Positions 12,501-24,500 of a stretch of DNA of 64,000 nt are shown here, piece by piece. Both the position numbers and the translations under genes were made by a program. Source of the stretch: Cristatella mucedo. Lineage: Eukaryota > Bryozoa > Phylactolaemata > Cristatellidae. The notes beneath the pieces were generated by a model that made no database searches, was not told where the DNA came from, and saw only the letters and a list, made by a program, of their open reading frames with translations. The DNA is taken from NCBI GenBank assembly GCA_009760855.2, contig WPIO01000001.1, positions 14,913,501 through 14,977,500 on the forward strand, in the 5' to 3' direction. Position 1 is the first letter of the stretch. Each line of letters begins with the position of its first letter.

Positions 12501-15500
12501 CTAACAACATGGTTCCACCCTGCTGCCTCTCATATGCTCTGGGTATGCAGTATGGACACATCATGGGCATGCATGCACTAGGCAAGTGTGATACTGTTTC
12601 GGCTATGCACATTTCAACGGTTATCCATAGCTCCCAGGCTACTATATTTCTGGCATTTCCCTGGTGCAGTTCACCGACATGCGATTTGAACGAGGTATCA
12701 GCCTGCAAGAACTTTTGCACTGTACAACTGTACGCTAACCTGAATGGACATTGAAGCGGTGTTTTAATGCATTTCGTGTGTAGTTATTTGATGCAGCCTG
12801 CTGCCACGTACCATTGGGATCACCCTTTGCCGTGCTTCCTTTTTTGGCATTTGGTTATCAGTTCTACAAGATTCATGGGTATACTGTTTATAGAAACCTA
12901 TCGCAAGTGTTTGTGATAACCTCCGGCTTGTCTATCATATCATTCCATCATGCACCACCTAAGTATGCAGGCGACGAGTTCATGGGTGGCTCATGTTCGA
13001 GACAATTTGCACTTGGTCTGCTTTTCATTTAGTTTAAAAATAAAAGCTGCTGTGCTGCTATCTTAATGCACTGACATCTCATCTGAACTTACGATTGTAT
13101 GATGAAGTCTATCATTTCTCGAACTGCGTTTCTGCTGTACAAAGAGTTTACCGCAAAGTTTGGTCATCACACCGGAAATCCTATTCCTGAAATCAATATG
13201 GCCATAGCCGAACTGTCCCAGATTCGTTGCAATGTCTTGATAATTGCAGCCATAGCATAATTCTTGTTTCTACTGCCAACTAAGGTTGTGTTTTGTGGTT
13301 ATAATGGCAGATGATTATCTGGATCCCTGAAATGTTTTGCTTGACATGTTATGGCTCTGTTTATTTATATTGTGATGGCGGTTGGGATGTGTGTGCACTG
13401 GTGTGAGTCACTATATTCGTGTCATATTCTGTAACTCACTGCTTACTGGCCTACCAGCATGTGCGATCAAGCGATTGCAGCTGGTGCAAAACTCTGCAGC
13501 TAGGCTTGTCTGTCGTGAACGTCGCAGTTGCCACATCACACCACTTCTCGCCGACCTGCACTGGCTACCAGTCAAGCAACGGATTGACTTCAAGGCTTTG
13601 TCGCTCACTTTTAGGTCACTTCATTCTTTGGCTTCAGCCTATCTCTTAGATCTACTCCCCCACCAGGCCAAGCATCGTACCACCTGCTTTTCGGAATCCA
13701 ACAGTCTACCAATACCTCGTACTAACCTCAAATCCTTTGGAGACCGTGCATTTAGCTCGTATGCTCCCAAAGCCTGGAACTCTCTCCCGACTTGCGTCAG
13801 AACATCCCCTGACTTGACCACATTTAAAAAGAACTTAAAAACACACCTATTTAGGACTGCATTTAGTGGGTCCCTGTGATTCGTCCTTGATGTGCTTATG
13901 CGTGCTGACACTGTGCATGCTGCCACTAACCACGCTGGCATGCTGACCCTGTGCATGTCACCCTTAACCATGTTATTCATGCTGTGTGTTTATCAAGCAT
14001 GATATTACTCACCATTCAATTGCATTTCCCTTTGCAGCAAATGTAAAGCGCCTAGAGAGATCAAGTTCTCTGAGGGTGCTTTATCAAGTGCATTATTATT
14101 ATTATTATTATCTTTGTAGAGCCATTCTCAACTCTTTAATTCTGGCTGAGTCGAACACTCGGCCGTCTGGGTCTGGTGCACCTCACGTGCCCGCTGGATT
14201 TACTCCTACGTCCGTTATGAGAAAGCAAGCATCAAGCAAGGTTGACAAACGAGAAAGGCTTAAGCAAGATACTACACATGATGCTGGTACAAAAATGCTT
14301 GGCCGCACTGTTTTACTCTCCTGCTTGATGTCCAACGTAATACTGATAATAATAATAAGAATAAAATGACATCTGTACAAAAAATTAAGAATGCTAAATC
14401 TCTTTGTATGCACTTTACATATGCTATTAAGGAAGCATGTCAATTGGTTAGTGGTAGCATGCGCGCTCTCACCAGGCATATGCACAGAAAGGACAATTTA
14501 CACGGACCCTGCAAGTGCTGTGAGGACCAGGTGCATTTCTAGCTTCTTTTTAAATATCTGCAGTTCAGGGAATGTCGTAGCATCTGTCGGGAGTAAGTGC
14601 CAATCTTGGAAAGCATGCGAATTGAAGGCACAGTTGCAAATGTAAAGTGCCTAGAAAGGGATTGAGTTATCCGAGGGTGCTATATTAAATGTATTATTAT
14701 ATTATTAATGGAGTTTAAATTACTTAGAAGCACAGCTGAACGTCTTGAGTCAGAAGAGCAGGTGATACGATGCCAAGCCTGGTTGGGAAGCAGTTTGGTT
14801 AGATTAGCTGGATCAAGAGGAGGAAGGAAGCTAGCAATGTGTGACAAAACCTTGAAGTTGATATGCTGCTTTTTGGGGAGCGAATGCAGTTTGGTGAGAA
14901 GTGTTGTAATGTGGCTACTGCAACTTTCACGACAGACAAGCCCTACTGCCGGGTTTTTCACCAACTGTAATCGCCTTATTGCACAGGCTTGAAGACCTTC
15001 GAGGAGTGAGTTGCAGAAGTCGTAACAGGATGGCACAAATCATGAACCAACTTGGGTTTGGTATCCCTGTCTAAGTAGGGCCAAACGTGTGTAATGTTTT
15101 GTACCTGAAAATGGGAAGACTTGACTCTAGAGTTGATACAGTCGACTAGTGAAAGGTTGCTTTGGAACACTGCTCAGATTTCGTCCACGTGCTACAGCAG
15201 ATTTTCTGGCCGAGCCCATTTAAAAGGGTATGTTTTGCAGTTTTAGTTCTACTGCACTCTCTTATTAAAGCACGTTCCAGTTTCACTTTCCTTGGTAGAT
15301 TTAAAAATTCAAGGCTAATGCTTGGCTTGTTCGGCTTTATGTAATAGCTAAAATATAATGTATTTTAGTTGACTATGAAAACCGAGCAAGCCAAGCACTA
15401 GCCTTTATCAAAGCATGTCCCAACACTTCCATCGGTAGATTTAAAAGTTCAAGGTTAATGTTTGGCTTGCTTGGTATTATAGGCAGTGTGGTCTAAAGAT

Positions 15501-18500
15501 TTTATTGATATACTATATGTCTGCTGTCTAGATAAACCGTTACGCAGCTGTGCTGTGCATTTGCATTTGATTTGCATTTGATCCTCTTAGATCATTATTT
15601 AGCCTAGGGTTTAGCCAGACGATTTGGGGGAAGGGTGGCTGAATGACCTTGCCAGCCAGTCATATCGGGCAGCATGCTGTTAAAACAGGGGGCGTGTGCT
15701 CTCTCCAGGCTGTAACCCTTTCCCAACAGCCTTTCACGTCACAGCAGTTTTTGTGCTTTTTGTTTTTTGGCAATTACTTCTACCTGGCATGTTTTTGGTT
15801 TTCCTAAGAATGCGATAAGAAGTATTGAGCAACACTCTACAAGTCCATGTGATCCATGAAAAATTGTATGCGAACACATAATAAGTAGATTGAGAGCGGG
15901 CAACTGTTGGTGACTGTTTTGCCAAATAATTTGTATTTTTTTATTACATTGCCCGATATATTCTGTATGGTGATTATGTGTTTGAGCTACAGTATCGTGC
16001 AGCCAATCCGTGGCTTTTATTTTGCTGGTACTCTGGACTAGACTCATAGCATGGAAAGCAGATAACCCAGATGTCAGTACTTTTTTGGTTGCTTTATTAG
16101 GCACACAGTCATCGGCTGGCTCACCACAGCATCCATCGCCAGCTATGTCGTACGGCTCAGACCAATGGCACTCGGTGATGCACTCACAGCAGCAGTCAGC
16201 CGTGTATCCGCACAGTGGTACTGATGACGGCGAGCTGGCTGCACCTATGCCTGGTATTGCCAGCTTGATGCCTCAAGCAGCTCTGGCCACTAGTCAAAAT
16301 GTCCTGCCCCTCGACCTTCAGTACGAGCTTGGTCAGCATGTTGCCGTCAGCCTTCCCACGCCGACTCCCGGCTTAGGTTCGCATCACCAGCAAACAGGCT
16401 ACACTTCTTTTCACCTACCACTGGTTCAGCAATCAGGACCTATGCTGCACCATCAGTTGGCATTCGGTGGTGCACCTCCACGGCCTGCACTATTTGGTGG
16501 TAATGTGCAACTGCCTGTGAGACGTGCCATTCTTAAATGTAAGTTCTCCAAAATGAGGCTGAGTCCTCGTTTGTCATGTTCTGGGTTTGTAATTAGATAA
16601 CTATAGTTTTGCAGGATTATACTTCTTCTGTAAGGGCCAGGTCAGTCCTTTTCATCCCTGAGGACGGTTGCTCTTGAAATCCGTTCTCGTTATCTAGCTA
16701 TCTCTGTGCTGAGTTTGTCAACTCGGGTGTCACCAGTCTCGGCTGAACTGGACGAAGCTCACCCAGTTAACTACCTAGCCTAGCTTCTACTCTCCAGCCC
16801 AACTTTAAATAGCTGGCCAATCAGAAACCATGATCTGTCAAGTACCCCCTATCAGAAATAGCAACTTCTCGGTACTTGAGACTGGCATGCCCGAATATTG
16901 CCCCTAGATTTGATGTATCTTATGTGTCAAACTTGTGAGTGTTTAATATGCAGAGAAGCATTACTCACGAAAGCAGGCACACGTAGGCATTCACACACAT
17001 TTATTGTCATGGGTATTAACCCAAGCCACCAATATGGCTGTCGTGAGTTTGCCATGCTCTTGCCGGTTTACAATGTTACACATAGAGCAAAAAGGGGGAC
17101 AATATTTATTCAAATTGTGAAAATAACAATGGTATATTTGTATAGCATCATCAGAGAACTTAATCTCTTCCTAGGCACTTTACATATGTTGTAAAGGAAG
17201 CATGAGCAAGTGGTTAGTGGTAGCATGCTCAATGTCAACAAGCACAACATGATTAGAGGTGACATGCACAGGGTCAACATGCAAATATGATTAGTGGCAG
17301 CATGCACGGTATCCGCACAAATAAGCACACAAAGGACAAATCACATGAACCAACTAAATGCCGTGATAAATATATGCTTTTTAGCTTCTTTTTAAATGTT
17401 GTCAAGTCACGGGATGTCGTGACATCAATCGGGAGTGAGTTCTTGGCTTTAGGAGCATACGAACTAAAAGCACGGTCTTCAAAGGATTCGAGTTTCGTAC
17501 AAGGTATTGCTAAGCGATTCGAGTCAGAACAGTGGGCTGTACGTTTCTTTGCTTATTAGGGGGGACTAGATTTGATCGGTATGCTGGAGCCAAAGGATGA
17601 ATGGACCTAAAAGTAAGTGACAGAACCTTAAAGTCAATGAGCTGCTTGACTGGGAGCCAGTGCAGGTTGGTGAGAAATGGTGTGATGTAGCAGCAGCAAC
17701 GCTCACGACAGACAAGCCTGGCTGCCGAATTTTGTGCCAACTGTAAACGCCTTATTGCACAGGCCGGTATACCAGCAAGGAGTGAGTTACAGTAGTCGAG
17801 ATGGGATGTCATAAATGCATGGATCAATTGAGGTGTAGTATCCCTGTCCAAGCAAGCTCGAATTTTAGTCATGTTATGCAGCTGAAAGTAGGCAGACTTG
17901 ACTGTGTAGCTGATGTGGTCGTCTAATGAAAGGTCACTTTGGACCACGACTCCTAGATTTCGTGGATTCAACAGGAGATATGCTGGCAGAGCCGATTGAG
18001 AGTGCTAACCTTTCCATTATCTGAGTCACACTCGCTTTGCCCATAGCTAGTAAGTTGGTTTTATCACCGTTAAATTTATGAAAGTTTCCTCCTACACATT
18101 CGATTGTCATCAGTACATTTAGCAAGGGAGTGTTGAGAATTCGACGTCTGCATGTAGAGAATTCGATGTCTCGATGGCCAGGAACGATCAAAGCAAAGGT
18201 ACAACTGAGTGTCGTCTGCATAGAAGTGAAAGCCTAGATCGTGCTTGGCGATCAAATCGGTAAAGGGAGAGTATAAATCATGAAAAGAAGCAGACCAAGC
18301 GCAGAGTCTTGAGATACCCTCTACTTAAGTGGTTCCTCAGATGGTCTGTGTCTTTTCACATCAATACTCTTGAGTCTCCCTCTGAAATAGCACCTGAGCC
18401 ATTGTAATGCTGTGCCAATGCTGTCCAGGCAAGATGAGAAACACTCGAGAAGGACTTGGTGATCAATAGTATCAAAAGCTGTCGAAAGATCGAACAAAAT

Positions 18501-21500
18501 AAGCAGTGAGACTACCGAAGTCTGCATTCATAGGAAGGTTATACACCCAAAGCATTGCTTACTCGGCGGGGTGATTAGCTCTAAAACCAGGCTGGAACTT
18601 ACTAGCTAGGTTTGAAGTTTCAGCACATATTTCATTAAATTACAGCAATATTTATTCAAGGCTATGCTTCATTGCATTACTGCTTCCTCAATAGGAGGTC
18701 TGCCCGTCTCCATTTTTTATTACATCCTTCATTCGACTGTGCATCGGTATTGCTGATACAACGTGCCGAATCGGCTCATGCAAACAGCCGTCCACAAAAT
18801 GCTAAAACATTCAAAAGACCGTTTGCAGAAGTAGGTGGATTGGGACTGTTTCACAGTTGCCAGCCTGTGTTGTCCCATAAAAGTTCGATGAAACTTTCAA
18901 GTTCTTTTTCTGACTTGGCTAATCCATTGCCCCACTGCAAATGCCTGCTTTTCAGTTATTTGGGTAATTTCTTCAGGTGTGAAGTGGCTCTTTGCCCATT
19001 TTAGGCTTTGTGCTGTCTGCTCAGCCAAGGTGCTGTCATGGTCACTTTCCAAAAAATGTTCTCAACAAGTAGAAAATGCACCCTCTGCTAACTTCGGTAT
19101 CATCAGTAGGTTGTTCCAATGCGTAGGTTAGCTTGGCTGAATTGGCCTGAAAATTTCATCGCACAGCCAGCCATATGCTGTGGGCCAGATTGGCACTGGT
19201 TGGTTATGAAAGCCTTGCGAGGGCACTTTGCCCGATTAAATCTTATGCATACTGCACTCGTGCCAAGTATACAGGCGATCTTCCCCTTACCACTGAACTG
19301 TTTGCGGAGGACTAGCGGATCACTTAAACTAGCCACTCTTCTCCTTCATCTTTGGCTTGCTGAAGATAACAGTTATTTTTACTAATTAAAGTGAGAAAGT
19401 CCGTCCACCCATTCCTCCGTCACGCGGCAAGATGGCTATGAGTACTTCCGGGAGAGACTTGTGTATGTAATTAAACTATGACTCCACAGAATGTTCGCGT
19501 TTGTTGTGTGTGCGTGAACTGTCAAGATATCACCTCAAACATTTCAGTGTTATATGAGCACTTAGCCAACAACTCATCTCATCAAATTTTGTGATTCGTA
19601 TGAGTTAGTGATGTTGGTAACAAATCGCACAACGGCCACCTTGTTTTGTTTGTTAAGTGAAAAAATGTGAAATCAGACTTGTTTTAATAGTGCAACTTTT
19701 GGCTTCCAGCATAGTTGGTATTTACGAAGGATTTAAATGGTAGCACCGTCAGAACACCTTGAAATAAGTTTAGATGTTCTAAGTAAACCCTTGCTAAAAA
19801 TGTGTTTCAACGACTATGTCCGACATTTTCTCTAATAATCTAAGGTTAGAAATAAGATATTTTACACATTCACAGCCATAGGCCAGATATGGTTTGAAGC
19901 ATCATAAGACATCTATTGGGTTTGAAGGGAAGTATTGACTCGATAGGTGTGCCAAATGCATCTAGTAAATTGAACTTTCCTCTCATGCAATCAATTGTAA
20001 TGATGATTATAAAGAATGATAATGGTTTTTGATAGCACCCTGAGAGAACTAAATCTATCTGTAGGCACTTTGCATATACCTCAAAGGAATTACAGTGGAC
20101 ACTTTCTAATACCCGAGGATTTACATTATTTCGGCTGCTCAGCTAGCTGGCTGCTAAGACTTAACGATTATATGTATTCAACAGCTCTTTTTTTTTATTA
20201 AAATACTCACTTGGCCGGTTTCTATCTCTCTCTGCCCTTCGATTTCTTACCTCATCTTGAACCACGTTTTGCCTTTCGGCCATGCACAAAATTTTGCATC
20301 GCAAACCTTGACTGATTCTGCTGAAGAAGTGCCCGACACTGTCCCTAAGAGGAATTTTTTAAGTGAAGGATTCTTGGCGCATAAATTAAATCTAACTTTG
20401 ACAGTTTTGCCTGTCTGCCATGCTCAAAATCTTATGTCTCAACATCGACCATTCCTACTTGAGAAGTGCCCAAAACTGTCACTGGGTGAATATTCTAAAA
20501 AAAAGTAGCTAGGTAAATTTTCTAAAAAGTGGATTCTTAGCACTATCACTAAATCTAACAAAAGCCGCAAGCAAAAACTAGCAAAACAAATGCTGCTTTT
20601 TCCAAACGCCTTGAAACCAACAAACATGTCCATTTCACTAGTTTTTCCTGTTCTTATATGCAAATCCGGTGCAGAGGAATGCATTATTTGCTACAAGTAG
20701 GCCTCCTTATATTAATCCTACCACGTGGAGGAATTTTTGGGTCCTGGCTTAATTGAATTCGCAACATTTGAGGTGTTGTCTTGATTCCCATGGTGAGTTA
20801 TAGCCAGTTTTATATACGACATATGGGATTGTGTTTAAGGTCTTTAGACCCGAAAATGGTAATTGGCATAGCCCTAGTTCTGCTATCGCATGAATATTAA
20901 CTGGGTCTCTCGTCGCAGCCTGATTATATACTGAAGATTTTCAATTAACTGTTCGAATTTTAAAGAAACCAAAAATTTAGTTAGCAAGCAAGAGATTGTA
21001 AAAATAGACAAACATTTGCTTGGCTAATATTGTGAAATCGCTACTACAAATTGGGATCGTATTATGTACCGAAATACATCGTTCAATAAAAAATGTGACG
21101 TAAAAATCTCATTTTCACACAATAATTACCCCCGGAATGAGTGTTCGTGTATTTTAATACTCTATAGAACTGGATTGAGCCGTGATAGCTCGGCCGACAG
21201 AAACGGTATGCTGTGGAACCACAATCTCATATTGTAGTATAGGCTCTTTCCTTGCTGTTTTTGTGTGTGATCATACTGACCTTTTGCTTGCAAAGGTAGC
21301 TAGGGGATGGCCATAGCCAGTAGAGGCCTTGCAAAGCTAGGAATATCACTTGGTGATTAGCCTGATACAGGCTCAGAGGGTTGTGTTTGGAGCACACCAG
21401 TGGTAGACAGGTTTTGCCAATGCACTGTAAGCTGCGCAGCTTTAGCTACATTTTCAGGGTCCAACTTTTCCGTGGCCACCTGTCCAATTTACTCTGACCA

Positions 21501-24500
21501 TGCCGCACTTTGTATTCACAGCCAAATTCTTTGTATGATCTTGCTAGTTGGACTTATGGTCGCAACTTGTATCGATGCGGCTTGCTTTACTAGGCCAGTA
21601 AGCCTTCCATCGCTTAACAATGCTTGGCTGTCCACCGTGTATTGAATGGCCGTTAACTATGCTAGATTCCCACTGATGCTTTTGAGTATCGCTTGTAATT
21701 CGTTTTTTATTCAAGATTGCTCGTTGAGGGTGTGGGATTGCGAGTTTTGGTGGGTTTTGATCCATCGATATGCCTTGAAGTGTTTGAGATCATGCACATG
21801 TATGCAACCGTGGGATGATGAAAAATCTAAGCTTCTATGTTGCAGACAAGAGATCATGGATGTCGGCTAACTTTCCAAAACGAAACTATAATAGCCAACA
21901 TTCAAAAACTGATAATGTCAGCCAACGTTCTAGGACTAAATGTTATCAACCAACTTCCTGGAATACTCTTCCACAATTCTTATCACTGATGTTACACTTT
22001 TCTCTGCCGATAATATCTGCACTTTCTTTCAGCCATCCTTCAGTGTAATTCCCTCTTATGTTTCTTGTTTGCTCGACCGGCCTCTTAACTCTGTCTAGCT
22101 TCTCGCTTCGTTTTGTGTTAGGTGAAGACTGTTGGCTATTGATTGAACACAAAAGCCACATATGGTTTGAGTGTGAAAACTCCAGCTTCACACCACAGTC
22201 CTCGTGGCTTTGTGAAGTCACAGTAGAATATACTACACATGCTTATTTGTTTTGTAGCTGGCACCGAAATGATGCCAAATGGATTGTCGCCAATACCTGC
22301 CCAACATTTTCAACAGCAGCCACAGCCACTGTTACTGGATCAAAGCAGGCTGATTCATGCTAATCCAGAAAGCAACGTTTTGCATGCTCTACAGCATCAG
22401 CAGTTATTGCAACTTCGGCTGCAGCACCATCCGCGTGCTGCAATGAGTGGTGTAGTTCCCGGCCCATTGGCACATACTTTATTAACACCGATGATGTCTC
22501 AAGGAGTGCCTCGTCAGCTACCAATTCAGCCTTCAGCAGGTTAGTAGCCTTACCTTGTGTGTGTGCGTGCGTGTGTGCGTGCGCGTGTGTGTACTTTTTT
22601 ATTTGTTGTTGGGTAATAAATATAATTTGCCTTGCTATTATCCTTGCCCCCTAGAACATCATGGGTTATCGAAATGAAGTTTTATATTTATCATGTCAAT
22701 ATGGGTTTGTAGATATACCTTTGTTTTTATCTTCGCATGTAAGAGGTTGTTGGTTCAACTCCTAAGGAGAGTATGACATCTTCTTACTTTCTAGCACTAC
22801 GATATCCCCTAGGAGTGTGGGTGCTATATAAACCGTACTGGCGGTTTGGCCATGTTGGTATTATGCTTTTTAATGATCTGTTCGCATCATCTTCCAAGCT
22901 CTATCCCTAGTGTGGTCTAATTCAGCTCTTCGGGTCTCTGCACTATCAAGAAGTTTGGTCAAGATGCTGAGATTGTATCTCCGTCAGTAACTCCACAAAG
23001 TCATAGAGACCATGTGGGTGTTACGCAGGAGAGTTTTGTATAGCGCACTCACAGCCTAAGCGGACTAATTTGGTAGATATGGTGTGCACAAACTGTATGT
23101 ATAGTCATTTTTGTATGTATTATCGTGTGTTGGTCATTTATGTGTGTACATGTATATACAGTAATTTATGTACGTTTATGTATGCATGTTTTTTATTCTC
23201 CTGGTTCTTTATCAGACCAAATTAGGATGCCTACCTGAAAGTTTCGTATGCTTCAATTTAGATGGCCATCTACCTGTACACACATACTGACTCCAAAATA
23301 TTATGTTACTACTTTGGGCTCCTGTCCGATGTGTGGCACCAACAGATCTGCTTGAATGCGGAATTTTGTAGTTATAGTGCAGTGAGAGCAGAAACTTCTT
23401 AACCAGTGATTGACTTTGGCTACTATGGAATCTTTGTGATTTTGTGCTTCTCAAAGCGTGTTGGGCTCTTAGTTACACGTGCTCTTTTTTGTGCCCTTTG
23501 TTAACGAAATATTGGGAATTCTGCCCTATTCCAAGGGTGCCCCATAGGGTCGATTGCATTCCTGCAATAATGGGTAACACTGTCCCAGAACTGTTAGAAG
23601 ATGCTAGATCTATTCAGTTAATTGCATGCATTCTCGTTTGGCCATATCAGCATGCAGTTTTAGTCTTGTTAACTGCTCTTTCACAGGTATTGAAATACTA
23701 AACAAGGCATCTTTTGTAAGGATATTGGCTCACAGTCATTTATTTTATCCCTGCCGTAGTGTGTAGCCTGTGCAGAGTGCCAACCCAGATCGAAAATAGG
23801 CATCCCGACGGTTGGTTGATGTAGGTAGCTGTGTCATCGGCTATCACATTTATTTTCATTTCTGAACTGTCGAAGTTAGTGCTTACGCTGCTCATGGTAT
23901 GTAGACATATGTATCTGTAAGTGTAACAGGTGACATCACATTACCAGGTTTTATCCGACCAGAGGCCTAGTGAGACCTTTCGGCGCCCAGGGACAAAGCT
24001 ACAAATGGTGTCCCTCCCTTTGTCAAAAATTGCTGCAAAATAGCTCAACAACAGGTGAAATGCAAAAAACACATGCTAGCATGTATATCGAGCCGAGAAA
24101 GATGTATTAATTGTAGTACAAATACAAGGTAGATATCACAGCTTTAACTTACGTCTGAATTTGTTCTGGCCTTGAACGTGGTAAACTGGTCTATTACAGT
24201 TTGAAAGTAATTAATTTCCTTTTTGTATGCTTAAGGGTGAATGTTAAGAAAATACTTATAAAATGTGTCCGACAATCGAATATGTGTTTAGGTTACCTTT
24301 CGAAAGGCAAATATGTTAGAATTGGGTCGGAAGTTCTGACGACTTCTGCATGAAAGAAAAAAATGGTTATGCAAACCGCATCTAACCCGTATGTAAACCG
24401 GAAGCAACAAATCTACAAATAAAAATTTACCGATCTCTGCATCATAATTGACTTGTATCCCAACTTGTCGAACCTTGGTAGATCGCAATATATGCTTGAA

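Noticed and set aside
13382-13879. Host gene on +
   Set aside because: It is the C-terminal end of a LINE-A reverse transcriptase protein, present in many other copies here.
16010-16600. Single-exon 196-residue gene
   Set aside because: The open frame is exon 16101-16538 of 4E-T with intron at both ends; the ATG at 16010 is intronic.
20257-20508. 83-residue protein
   Set aside because: It spans a tandem duplication without an ATG context, splice signals or family resemblance.
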